Source: Clostridia bacterium
GTDB taxonomy: Bacteria; Bacillota; Clostridia; Christensenellales; Borkfalkiaceae
Reading direction: 5' to 3'
Length of the DNA stretch: 13,299 nucleotides
Assembly (NCBI GenBank): GCA_029071285.1
Contig: JAIEAS010000029.1
Span: 1-13,299, forward strand
In this document: piece after piece, positions 1 to 6,318 of the stretch
Layout: the number at the start of each line of letters is the position of its first letter
How positions within the stretch are numbered: the first letter of the stretch is position 1
Program-made: the position numbers and the translations under genes
Notes under the pieces: model-generated
What the model was told of the DNA's origin: nothing
Databases searched by the model: none
What the model saw: the letters and a program-made list of their open reading frames with translations, nothing else

Positions 1-2
1 AG

Positions 3-236
3 TATAAGCGGCTTGAAGGAGAAAAGAGAATCACGGACAAAGACCGCGAAAACCTTTTCAACGAATTACAAAAAGCCGAGCGGCGCATACCCGAATTAGA
101 GAAGTATAAAGAGTTTGTAGCTTTCGTAAACGAGTATGCACCGGACAAGTTGGACGAAGCCAAGCGCACGGCAACCGAGCGCAAGAACACACCAAAACCG
201 CCCGCTAACACAAAGCGGAATTGGTGGTCTAAGTAA
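3..236 (+). CDS. C-terminal end of a charged protein, probably an element mobilization protein (5' end outside window)
   Basis: An open frame enters from the left edge and stops at TAA 234-236, giving about 77 residues. The visible part is rich in K, E and R. It begins with a coiled-coil-like stretch (about residues 1-40), then a short segment ending in APDKLDEAKRTA, and closes with a basic, proline-containing tail ending NWWSK. No catalytic motif is visible. The position just upstream of small ORFs and a serine recombinase matches clostridial mobilizable elements, in which a MobA/MobL- or MobV-type relaxase with a coiled-coil C-terminus precedes the recombinase. The mobilization assignment rests on context and composition only. 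Another charged element protein is equally possible from what is visible. Confidence 0.55.
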   Translation, partial: YKRLEGEKRITDKDRENLFNELQKAERRIPELEKYKEFVAFVNEYAPDKLDEAKRTATERKNTPKPPANTKRNWWSK

Positions 237-253
237 CAATTTAATAAACAAAC

Positions 254-325
254 AAAGACCGTGAAGAATACGTCCACAGGAATATGAAAAGTTAAAAGGA
301 CTGAAAGAGTATTCACGTCTTTTTT
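254..325 (+). terminator. Bulged hairpin with T-run after the partial gene (possible terminator)
   Basis: AAAGAC (254-259), GTGA (261-264) and ATAC (268-271) can pair with GTAT (309-312), TCAC (313-316) and GTCTTT (317-322). This leaves a single-C bulge and an AGA bulge. GTCC (272-275) and GGAC (298-301) can pair inside the loop. Six T residues (320-325) follow the stem. It could terminate transcription of the upstream partial gene, but the bulges and large loop make this weak, and it overlaps a possible small ORF. Confidence 0.3.
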
Positions 326-414
326 ATACGGAAATGACCGCATATGGGTACAGCCTCGGACAAACACACGCGAAGTTGTTACCCATAGGAAGCGGACAAC
401 GCAAACAGAAATAA
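268..414 (+). CDS. Small possible ORF with no ATG at its 5' end
   Basis: The frame is open from just after a TGA at 262-264 to TAA 412-414. The first usable codon is ATA at 268, giving 48 aa; the first ATG is internal at 334 and would give 26 aa. The product reads PQEYEKLKGLKEYSRLFYTE then MTAYGYSLGQTHAKLLP, and looks like genuine amphipathic protein rather than noise. No good ribosome site precedes the ATA. It may be a small element protein whose start codon was lost or is non-standard, or a decayed gene. The family is not recognised. Confidence 0.3.
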   Translation: MRPQEYEKLKGLKEYSRLFYTEMTAYGYSLGQTHAKLLPIGSGQRKQK

Positions 415-460
415 AGTTGCGTTTTAGATAACGCGCATAGAATCGCGGAGGAAATCGAAT

Positions 461-481
461 ATGAAAATTGAATATTACTAA
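461..481 (+). CDS. Six-codon mini-ORF (MKIEYY) with good ribosome site
   Basis: ATG at 461 is preceded at about 8 nt by GGAGGAA (448-454), a better ribosome site than those of the neighbouring small ORFs, yet the frame stops at TAA 479-481. It could be a leader peptide or the stub of a gene truncated by a nonsense mutation. The sequence alone cannot tell these apart. Confidence 0.25.
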   Translation: MKIEYY

Positions 482-510
482 TCATTTTTAATCGGAGGCA
501 CAGCACTATT

Positions 511-696
511 ATAAACACGAACAACACTGCAACATACAATACCGCCCCTTCTACTACGGCGGTAAGAAAGATAAGGGAAAGAAAATACAGAGTACAGAGT
601 TTTTATATCGGAGGGAAAGATATAAACGAAGTTTTAATGCGTATGGCCACAGAAAAAGCCTACGCCGAAACACTTGAAAAGAGAGGAAAAATATGA
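511..696 (+). CDS. TnpW-like small transposon protein, non-ATG start
   Basis: A frame of about 61 residues ends at TGA 694-696. It has a T/N-rich N-terminus (NTNNTATYNTAPSTTAV), then RKIRERKYRVQSFYIGGKDI, and a C-terminal helix with NEVLMRMATEKAYAETL. A Ser/Thr-rich start, an 'RKI..Y.V.S.Y' strand and a 'D..L.RL' helix resemble the TnpW family (a small transposon protein of unknown role found with clostridial serine recombinases). There is no ATG at the 5' end. ATT (508) or ATA (511) lies 9-12 nt after GGAGG (495-499), so either a rare start codon is used or an ATG has mutated. An internal ATG at 637 would give only a fragment. The stop overlaps the next ORF as ATGA. The family call is from memory of the pattern, without alignment. 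Confidence 0.5.
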   Translation: MNTNNTATYNTAPSTTAVRKIRERKYRVQSFYIGGKDINEVLMRMATEKAYAETLEKRGKI

Positions 697-749
697 TAGA
701 ATACAACCAAGTGAATAAAGGTCGCTTTGGTTCGGGAGGTAAAAATTGA
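693..749 (+). CDS. 18-aa ORF translationally coupled to the recombinase
   Basis: ATG 693-695 overlaps the TGA of the TnpW-like ORF (ATGA), and its own TGA (747-749) overlaps the TTG start of the recombinase (746-748). The product, MIEYNQVNKGRFGSGGKN, is short and polar. Ribosome site AGAGGAAAA lies just upstream (682-690). The double overlap suggests a coupling or leader ORF that controls recombinase translation, though the peptide itself may be functionless. Confidence 0.4.
   Translation: MIEYNQVNKGRFGSGGKN
735..740 (+). promoter_or_regulatory. Ribosome binding site fixing the TTG start of the recombinase
   Basis: GGAGGT lies 5 nt before TTG 746. It supports this non-ATG codon as the true start, because the next in-frame methionine (Met129) lies far inside the catalytic domain. 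Confidence 0.75.
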
Positions 750-2365
750 AACCAAAGCAAAATAAAAATTACATAGTAGGAATTTATGCAAGACTGTCCC
801 GCGACGACGGACAAGAAAGCGAATCGGTCAGCATCGAAAATCAACGGCTTATTCTTCAAAAATACGTTGACGAGCAAGGCTGGGAATTGCACGACGTTTA
901 TGTTGACGACGGCATTTCGGGAACTACGTTTGAAAGGCCGGGCGTACAAAGATTATTGGACGACGCAAAAAACGGAATAATCAACACGATTATCGTGAAA
1001 GATTTATCCCGCTTTGGTAGGAATTACATCCAAGTTGGTCAATATCTCGATTATGTATTCCCTGCATTCGGTATCCGTTTTATAGCATTACAGGACAACG
1101 TGGACACGGCAAACCGTGAAAGCGGCGGAATGGAAATGATGCCGATAATGAATGTCTTTAACGAATGGCACGCGGCGAATACGAGCAAGAAAGTGAAATC
1201 CGTTATAAGAGCGCAAGCCAAAGACGGAAAATACCATTCTCCAAAAGCCCCATTCGGTTACGTTATCGTGGACAAGGACAAGCGGTTGCCCGTAGTAGAT
1301 GAGCCTGCGGCAAGTATCGTCAGACGAATGTTTGATATGCGGTTAAAAGGATATTCCGTAAACGCTATAAGGGATATTTTCAATGACGAGAACATTCCGT
1401 GTCCGCAACGGTATATGGAAGAAAAGTTCGGTAAGAACGGCGACTTTCGTAGTTTAAGGTTGTGGTCGGCAATATCGATTAAAGCCATTTTGGATAACCC
1501 TATCTATAAAGGCGATTTGGTACAACAGCGAGTAACCACCGTTTCGTACAAAAACCACAAACGGATTTTTAGGGACGAAAGCGAGTTCTTGGTAATACCG
1601 AACACGCACGAAGCGATAATAGACCGTGAGGTTTGGAACAGAGTTCAAGCGTTAAAGCAATCGGTAAGTCGTGGTAGACAGCAAAAGCGTAGCGGAATTA
1701 CCCACCCACTATCGGGACTTATGTTCTGTGCAGACTGTGGCGGTAAAATGCAAATGCGTAGAGCCGTGTTCAAAGAGAAAAGCTACATTTCTTTCGATTG
1801 CGGCGACCACTGCCGAATAGGTAAAGCGTACTGTTTCAGCCATTACATTGCAGGAAACGTTATAGACGAAATTATCTTGACGGATATTCAAAGCAAGGCG
1901 AAAGCGGTAATAACGGACGAAGCGGCAGTGCGTAGAAAGTTTCTTGAAAAGAACGCAAAGTTCACACAAGAGAAAATTAAATCGGTGCAGTTGGAATTAA
2001 AGCATAAAAGTAAACGGCTTGCGGAATTGGACGAACTGATTGAAAGCGTATATGAAGACAAAGTCAAAGGCAAAATGCCCGAAGATATTTGTATCAAGCT
2101 GATGAGCAGATATACCGACGAGCAGAAAACTTTGACGGAAGAAATCCAAACGTTGAAAGAAAGCCTTGCGGAAAGCAACCAAGCTAATGCCGATGTGGAC
2201 GAGTTCATAAGAAAAATCAAGCGTTACATAAACCCAACGGAACTAACGCGCGAGATGTGTATGGAACTTATTGACAGAATTATTGTCGGAGCCGCACCGA
2301 AAAACAAAGACGAACCACGAGATATACAAATCGTTTATAAAGTCGATATAGACACGACGGAGTAA
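746..2365 (+). CDS. Large serine recombinase (integrase/transposase) of a mobile element
   Basis: This site-specific DNA recombinase should excise and integrate the element by a phosphoserine mechanism. The N-terminal resolvase-type catalytic domain (about residues 8-155) contains YARLSRDDG, with S19 as likely nucleophile, and DLSRFGRNY with R89 and R92 as catalytic arginines. A Recombinase domain follows (about 165-305), including the APFGYV segment. Next is a zinc-ribbon domain with C328, C331, C352 and C356/C363. A coiled coil spans about 395-485, followed by a DUF4368-like C-terminal tail (about 495-535). The length, 539 aa, is normal for this class and shorter than TnpX (about 700). Translation starts at TTG and is coupled to the preceding 18-aa ORF. 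Neighbouring small ORFs, one TnpW-like, fit a Tn4451-like or mobilizable transposon lineage. The catalytic residues look intact, so the enzyme is probably active. Confidence 0.94.
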   Translation: MKPKQNKNYIVGIYARLSRDDGQESESVSIENQRLILQKYVDEQGWELHDVYVDDGISGTTFERPGVQRLLDDAKNGIINTIIVKDLSRFGRNYIQVGQYLDYVFPAFGIRFIALQDNVDTANRESGGMEMMPIMNVFNEWHAANTSKKVKSVIRAQAKDGKYHSPKAPFGYVIVDKDKRLPVVDEPAASIVRRMFDMRLKGYSVNAIRDIFNDENIPCPQRYMEEKFGKNGDFRSLRLWSAISIKAILDNPIYKGDLVQQRVTTVSYKNHKRIFRDESEFLVIPNTHEAIIDREVWNRVQALKQSVSRGRQQKRSGITHPLSGLMFCADCGGKMQMRRAVFKEKSYISFDCGDHCRIGKAYCFSHYIAGNVIDEIILTDIQSKAKAVITDEAAVRRKFLEKNAKFTQEKIKSVQLELKHKSKRLAELDELIESVYEDKVKGKMPEDICIKLMSRYTDEQKTLTEEIQTLKESLAESNQANADVDEFIRKIKRYINPTELTREMCMELIDRIIVGAAPKNKDEPRDIQIVYKVDIDTTE

Positions 2366-2382
2366 ATGCATAATAGCAAAAA

Positions 2383-2429
2383 AGTGCGATAGCCTATTCG
2401 TTTAGTCCATAACGATAGGCTATCGCACT
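2383..2429. repeat. 15-bp perfect inverted repeat just after the recombinase
   Basis: AGTGCGATAGCCTAT (2383-2397) is exactly complementary to ATAGGCTATCGCACT (2415-2429). CGTT/AACG extends the stem past one bulged T. The last six bases of the right arm (2424-2429) also belong to the next hairpin, so the two folds exclude each other. Possible roles are 3'-end protection, regulation, or a recombinase-related end structure. Function is unknown. Confidence 0.75.
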
Positions 2430-2462
2430 ATACCTTGCAAGCAAGGTAGTGCGTTTTGCTTT
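2424..2462 (+). terminator. Rho-independent terminator after the recombinase
   Basis: CGCAC (2424-2428) pairs with GTGCG (2449-2453), and TACCTTG (2431-2437) pairs with CAAGGTA (2442-2448) across a CAAG loop, with a TA bulge. TTTTGCTTT follows directly. It is a plausible terminator for the recombinase transcript, and can form only if the larger upstream hairpin is not fully paired. Confidence 0.6.
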
Positions 2463-2488
2463 ATCTTTTACTTAGGTTGTCGTATAAT
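2460..2488 (+). promoter_or_regulatory. Candidate promoter for the NUDIX gene
   Basis: A perfect -10 box TATAAT lies at 2483-2488. The region 17 nt upstream is TTTATC (2460-2465), and TTGCTT (2457-2462) would give a 20-nt spacer, so the -35 is weak either way. The GGAGG ribosome site (2515-2519) and the start codon lie downstream. Confidence 0.45.
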
Positions 2489-2524
2489 AATAAAGTGATA
2501 AACAGTAATTTAGCGGAGGAAAAT

Positions 2525-3004
2525 ATGGGAAGTGATATGACTGTGCAATGCGACGACGGGCTTGTAAATATTCGTGTAGGCGCTATCATCTTAAAAGACG
2601 GTAAACTTCTTATGGTCGGTAATCAGAGAAGTGATTATTTGTATTCCGTTGGTGGGCGCATTAAATTCGGGGAAACAGCAGAGGAAGCCATCGTTCGAGA
2701 GGTTTATGAAGAGACGGGCGTTAAAATGGAAATTGACCGTTTGGGCTTTGTCCACGAAAATTATTTCTACGGCGACGCGCCTACAAATCTCGGAAAATTG
2801 ATTTATGAAATATCATTTTTCTTCTATATGAAAGTCCCGAAAGATTTTAAGCCGAAGAGCAGTTCGTTTACGGAAGATGACAACAAAGAATTCCTTAAAT
2901 GGATTTATCTAAACGACGAGCAAAAGATTTATCCTGACTTTTTTAAGACTGAATTGCGTAATCCACAAAATGGCGTGCGGAATTTTGTAACGGACGAACG
3001 ATAA
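2525..3004 (+). CDS. NUDIX hydrolase, probable cargo gene of the element
   Basis: Cleaves a nucleoside diphosphate linked to another moiety (for example oxidised dNTPs, sugar nucleotides or ADP-ribose); the exact substrate cannot be read. The product has 159 aa. The complete Nudix box GX5EX7REUXEEXGU is at residues 44-66 (G44, E50, R58-E59, E62-E63, G65), and the REVYEETGV core holds the metal-binding glutamates. ATG 2525 is chosen because GGAGG lies 5 nt upstream (2515-2519); the longer frame back to a TTG at 2456 would run through the terminator and promoter. The gene is AT-rich like the recombinase and unlike the operon to its right, so cargo on, or recent arrival with, the element is likely. 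It converges with rseP at a shared terminator. No signal peptide or membrane segment is seen, so it should be cytosolic. Confidence 0.9.
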   Translation: MGSDMTVQCDDGLVNIRVGAIILKDGKLLMVGNQRSDYLYSVGGRIKFGETAEEAIVREVYEETGVKMEIDRLGFVHENYFYGDAPTNLGKLIYEISFFFYMKVPKDFKPKSSSFTEDDNKEFLKWIYLNDEQKIYPDFFKTELRNPQNGVRNFVTDER

Positions 3005-3027
3005 CTTTCAATTTATCAGATAATTAT

Positions 3028-3061
3028 AAAAAGCGAAGAATTTTGAATTTCTTCGCTTTTT
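3028..3061. terminator. Strong bidirectional terminator between the NUDIX gene and rseP
   Basis: AAAAAGCGAAGAA (3028-3040) and TTCTTCGCTTTTT (3049-3061) form a perfect 13-bp stem with an 8-nt loop. The A and T ends give a U-tract on either strand. It suits both the rightward NUDIX transcript and the leftward rseP operon, which converge here. Confidence 0.88.
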
Positions 3062-3100
3062 ATATCCCTATGGGAAGTGTGGTTTGCTCGGCGGCTTTAT

Positions 3101-4210
3101 TTATATGAATTGTAATATATCGGTTAAAACGGCAAAGCCGAGAATCAACACGAAACCCACGGCGTGGATAATTGCCTCTATCTTCCTCGGCACGGGCTTC
3201 CGGAAAATTATTTCAATCAGGCAGAACACCACTTTGCTTCCGTCCAGCGCGGGTATCGGCAGCAGGTTGAACACCGCAAGGTTCACGCCTATATAGGACG
3301 CGATTTCAAAAAAGCTCTGAACGCTCTGCGAGGCTATCTGCGAAGTAAGCTTAATTGTTGTAACCGGTCCGCCCATTGCGGAAAGCCCGAGGTGTCCCGT
3401 AAGAAGCTCGCCCAAGACTTTGAAAATCGTGCCCGCTATCCTGAACGAATACACGAACGACCTTCCTATCGTTTCAAAAAAGCCGAAGCGGTGTGTCGCC
3501 GTGGAAATCGACCAGTAAACGGCTTCGCCCTCGGGGTGGGTGCCTATGCCCAGCGCGTTCCAGAGTTTGTTCGTGTCGCCCGAGTTTTTAAAATCGCAGT
3601 CGCCCCTGAGCTGCACCTCTATCTTCTGTTTGCGCCCGTCCCTTAAAACGGTCATCTCCACCAAATCGCCCTCGTGCCTGCCGTTCAGGGCGGTCATAAG
3701 GTCGGTGGTTAAATAAATGCCCTTGCCGTCCGCTTTGACGATTAAGTCGCCCTCTTCCAGGCTGTATTCGATAACCGTCCCCTCGTTCGCGGGCGCGATT
3801 CCGTCCACCTTGAACAGCATCTGCCCGAACGCGAAAAGGGAAATTATTATCATAAGCAGCGCCAGCAGGTAATTCATCAAAGGACCCGAAAGAAGAACTA
3901 TTATCCTCTTCCACGGGGCTTTGTTGTTGAAGCTGTCGGGATTTAAGCCCTCGGCGTCCTCACCGTCAAAAGCACAAAATCCGCCGAGAGGCAGCAGTCT
4001 TATCGAAAACGCTTCACCCGTCTTTTTGGAAGTGCGTCTGAAGAGTTTTGGACCGAAGCCTATGGCGAATTCGTTGATTTTAAACTTTAAAATTTTTCCG
4101 GCGGCGTAATGACCGAACTCGTGTACGGTAATCATAACCAGCAATATCGCTATTGCAAGTATGACCGCAAGAACCGTATTCATTACCGATGACACCGAAA
4201 GAAAATTCAT
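3101..4210 (-). CDS. rseP: RseP-type site-2 protease (membrane zinc metalloprotease)
   Basis: This intramembrane zinc metalloprotease cleaves membrane proteins such as anti-sigma factors and signal peptide remnants in regulated proteolysis. The zinc motif HEFGH is at residues 30-34 in the first membrane segment. A PDZ domain lies at about 133-205. The third catalytic element NLLPIPALDG (315-324) supplies the zinc-binding Asp in the penultimate helix, and a last membrane segment follows (about 347-367). At 369 aa it is normal for Gram-positive RseP/RasP. The start ATG overlaps the dxr stop (TAATG) and no ribosome site is visible, so translation probably re-initiates after dxr. It is the last gene of the operon. 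In many Firmicutes this position is followed by ispG, proS or polC, but here the mobile element region follows. Confidence 0.96.
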   Translation of the reverse strand: MNFLSVSSVMNTVLAVILAIAILLVMITVHEFGHYAAGKILKFKINEFAIGFGPKLFRRTSKKTGEAFSIRLLPLGGFCAFDGEDAEGLNPDSFNNKAPWKRIIVLLSGPLMNYLLALLMIIISLFAFGQMLFKVDGIAPANEGTVIEYSLEEGDLIVKADGKGIYLTTDLMTALNGRHEGDLVEMTVLRDGRKQKIEVQLRGDCDFKNSGDTNKLWNALGIGTHPEGEAVYWSISTATHRFGFFETIGRSFVYSFRIAGTIFKVLGELLTGHLGLSAMGGPVTTIKLTSQIASQSVQSFFEIASYIGVNLAVFNLLPIPALDGSKVVFCLIEIIFRKPVPRKIEAIIHAVGFVLILGFAVLTDILQFI

Positions 4211-5304
4211 TATAAACCGTCTATTATTTTTTTAGCAAGCGTGCGCGCAATCGCGTCCGTTTCCTCGAGCTGGGTGAAGCTGCGCACACCCGTCTGCCGC
4301 GTTTTGCTGACTACGCTCTCCGTTACGCGGAAAATATCCGTGAAGGATATTCTGCCCTCCAAAAATGCGGCAACCGCAACTTCGTCCGCGGCGTTCAAAG
4401 CGCAGGGCAGAACTCCGCCCGCCTGACCGCACTCTAACGCTAAGGCAAAGCAAGGATATTCCTCTTTGACGAGAGGCTGAAAATCGAGCGAGAAGGGCTG
4501 CGTGTAGTCTATCGGCTGAACGGCTAAATCCAGACGCGAGGGGTAACTTAATGCAAGCTGAATGGGCACCTGCATAGTGGGATAACTGAGCTGCGCCAGC
4601 GTCGAGCCGTCGGTAAACTCCACCAAAGAGTGAACTACACTCTGCGGCTGGATTACCGCGTCGATATTTTCATACGGCACGCCGAAAAGCCCGTGAGCCT
4701 CTATTATCTCGAAGCCCTTGTTCATTAAAGTCGCGCTGTCGATAGAAATTTTTCTGCCCATCTTCCAGGTGGGGTGTTTGAGCGCCTCCTCGGGAGTAAC
4801 TTTGTCCAGCACCTCGCGGGGCTGTCCTTTGAAGGGTCCGCCGCTCGCAGTTATGACCAAACGCCTTACGGGCTTCTGACCGAAGTCGAGGCACTGCCAT
4901 ATTGCCGAGTGCTCGCTGTCCACGGGGATAATCTGCACGCCCTTTTTCCGCGCGAGGGGCAAAAGAATTTCGCCGCCGCAGATTATGCTTTCCTTATTTG
5001 CGAGCGCGAGCGTTTTGCCCGCTCTGACTGCCGCCAGGGAATATTCGAGGCCCTCGAAGCCGCCAGCCGCATTGAAAATTATATCCGCTTCCGCACACTT
5101 GGCAACCGCGATAGCCCTGTACCTGTCGGTCGTGAACGCCGCGGCAAGCCTCGGTCTGAACTCGGCAACCTGACTGTCGAAAATCAGGTTTTCCGAGCGG
5201 GTCGCAAGCGCGACTATTTCAAACTCTTCAGGGTGGCGTCTTACGACTTCGAGAACCTGCATGCCTATGCTGCCGCAGCTTCCTATCAAAGCAACTTTTT
5301 TCAT
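4210..5304 (-). CDS. dxr: 1-deoxy-D-xylulose 5-phosphate reductoisomerase
   Basis: Second step of the MEP isoprenoid pathway: NADPH- and divalent-metal-dependent conversion of DXP to 2-C-methyl-D-erythritol 4-phosphate, in the cytosol. It feeds the undecaprenyl carrier made by uppS in the same operon. Residues seen: NADPH loop GSCGSIG (8-14; usually GSTGSIG), ANKES (102-106), metal ligands D129 and E131 in VDSEHSAIWQ, TASGGPF (152-158), and IDSATLMNKGFEIIEAHG with N195, K196 and E199. In VIQPQSVVHS the usual first histidine of IHPQS is Q219, while the second (H225) is kept. The length, 364 aa, is slightly short but complete. No ribosome site precedes the ATG, and a -10-like box lies 5 nt before it, so the mRNA may be leaderless. 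The stop overlaps the rseP start. Confidence 0.98.
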   Translation of the reverse strand: MKKVALIGSCGSIGMQVLEVVRRHPEEFEIVALATRSENLIFDSQVAEFRPRLAAAFTTDRYRAIAVAKCAEADIIFNAAGGFEGLEYSLAAVRAGKTLALANKESIICGGEILLPLARKKGVQIIPVDSEHSAIWQCLDFGQKPVRRLVITASGGPFKGQPREVLDKVTPEEALKHPTWKMGRKISIDSATLMNKGFEIIEAHGLFGVPYENIDAVIQPQSVVHSLVEFTDGSTLAQLSYPTMQVPIQLALSYPSRLDLAVQPIDYTQPFSLDFQPLVKEEYPCFALALECGQAGGVLPCALNAADEVAVAAFLEGRISFTDIFRVTESVVSKTRQTGVRSFTQLEETDAIARTLAKKIIDGL

Positions 5305-5309
5305 ATATT

Positions 5310-5340
5310 ATTATACCCGAAAATTTTTAATTAATGACAA
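5310..5340 (-). promoter_or_regulatory. Candidate internal promoter giving a leaderless dxr transcript
   Basis: On the minus strand TTGTCA (5340-5335) and TATAAT (5315-5310) are separated by 19 nt. The -10 ends 5 nt before the dxr ATG, so the expected first base falls at or next to the A of ATG. This fits the absence of a Shine-Dalgarno sequence before dxr. The spacer is 2 nt longer than ideal. Confidence 0.45.
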
Positions 5341-5371
5341 AAGCCCCAAGGTTGAACCCTAAGGAGCTTTT
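5339..5371 (-). terminator. Imperfect hairpin between cdsA and dxr (possible terminator or attenuator)
   Basis: AAAAGCCC (5339-5346) pairs with GG and GCTTTT (5363-5371) around one bulge, and AGG (5349-5351) pairs with CCT (5358-5360). On the minus strand the stem ends in TTTT followed by an AT-rich stretch. It may partly stop cdsA transcripts just before the candidate dxr promoter. Mismatches limit confidence. Confidence 0.4.
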
Positions 5372-5376
5372 AGTTT

Positions 5377-6279
5377 TTAAATTATTATTACCCAGAACGT
5401 GATAAGGACCAGCACTCCGCAGAAAAGCATACTGTCGAATCTGTCCAGCACTCCGCCGTGACCGGGCAGAAGCTTTCCGAAGTCCTTGATATTGCACTCG
5501 CGCTTTACCGCGCTCTCAAAGAGGTCGCCGAGCTGCACGAATACCGAAATTACCAGACCCGCAAGCACGAACGCAACCGCCGCGGGGATACCGGTTGAAA
5601 AGCTTATCGCAGTGCCCAGCGCGTCCGAGTTTATCACGCCGTTCAAAGCGTCCAGACCTACGCACAGGCCCCACGCCGCAACTCCGCCGAGCATACCGCC
5701 GATAATTCCGCCGAGCCCGCCTATAAGGGTTTTGTTGGGGCTTACCTTGGGTGCAAGCTTCGCGGGCACGCGCTTTCCGAACGCCGAGCCGAAAATATAC
5801 GCGCCGCTGTCGGCAAACACTATAATCATAAACATAGCGATTACCGCGGCCAAAGAATTGTTTTCAAGATGGTTGACCGCCGAAAGCACGCAGCTCAGTA
5901 CTCCGCAGTAAAGCATAATGCAGAGCGATAACGCCGAGCCCTTGACGGTGCATACGCCGTAGTTGAATACGTTGAACGCGGCAAGCGCAATCGCGTATAC
6001 CGCGAAGGCAATCGCAACGGCGATAAATCCGCTGCCCATAGTCATCTGGGTTGCCACGAATAAAGGCACGGCAACCGCGCAGAACGCCGTCGTTAAAACC
6101 TTCTGCGAATAGCTCACGCCCTTGACGGCGCGGAGCATTTCAAGACAGCCCAGCACCGAAATAGCGCAGAACAGCACGTCGAAGCCCAGCCCGCCCCACG
6201 TAGGGATAAGCCACTTCAAAGCGCACAGCACTATCCAGACTAAAACGTATACAACGCTCGTAATTACTCTGTTACGCAT
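5377..6279 (-). CDS. cdsA: Phosphatidate cytidylyltransferase (CDP-diglyceride synthase)
   Basis: An integral membrane enzyme that makes CDP-diacylglycerol from phosphatidic acid and CTP, the branch point for phosphatidylglycerol and other phospholipids. The product has 300 aa, is strongly hydrophobic and has about eight membrane segments. The CdsA signature is near the C-terminus: [13 protein letters not shown] through [11 protein letters not shown] (256-282), with the conserved KR, KD, HGG and DRFD. ATG 6279 is chosen because AAGGAG lies 4 nt upstream and the N-terminus [10 protein letters not shown] is typical of the family. A longer in-frame ATG at 6300 lies in a 6-bp hairpin (GCACGC/GCGTGC, 6293-6309) and would place the ribosome site inside the gene. 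It sits 39 nt after uppS in the operon. Confidence 0.96.
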   Translation of the reverse strand: MRNRVITSVVYVLVWIVLCALKWLIPTWGGLGFDVLFCAISVLGCLEMLRAVKGVSYSQKVLTTAFCAVAVPLFVATQMTMGSGFIAVAIAFAVYAIALAAFNVFNYGVCTVKGSALSLCIMLYCGVLSCVLSAVNHLENNSLAAVIAMFMIIVFADSGAYIFGSAFGKRVPAKLAPKVSPNKTLIGGLGGIIGGMLGGVAAWGLCVGLDALNGVINSDALGTAISFSTGIPAAVAFVLAGLVISVFVQLGDLFESAVKRECNIKDFGKLLPGHGGVLDRFDSMLFCGVLVLITFWVIII

Positions 6280-6283
6280 AAAA

Positions 6284-6289
6284 CTCCTT
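6284..6289 (-). promoter_or_regulatory. Ribosome binding site deciding the cdsA start
   Basis: AAGGAG on the minus strand, 4 nt before ATG 6279. It favours this start over the upstream ATG at 6300. Confidence 0.75.
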
Positions 6290-6318
6290 AACGCACGCAT
6301 TTAGCGTGCCTTTATTTT

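Noticed and set aside
554..949. 131-aa minus-strand hydrophobic frame across the recombinase start
   Set aside because: It opposes the recombinase catalytic domain and a chain of plus-strand ribosome sites; its hydrophobicity is an artefact of purine-rich sense codons.
2456..2524. Upstream TTG start for the NUDIX gene
   Set aside because: It would begin in the terminator T-run and cross the promoter; ATG 2525 has an ideal GGAGG and gives the normal family length.
4774..5334. 186-aa plus-strand frame opposite dxr
   Set aside because: Antisense shadow of a clearly coding gene with intact active-site motifs.
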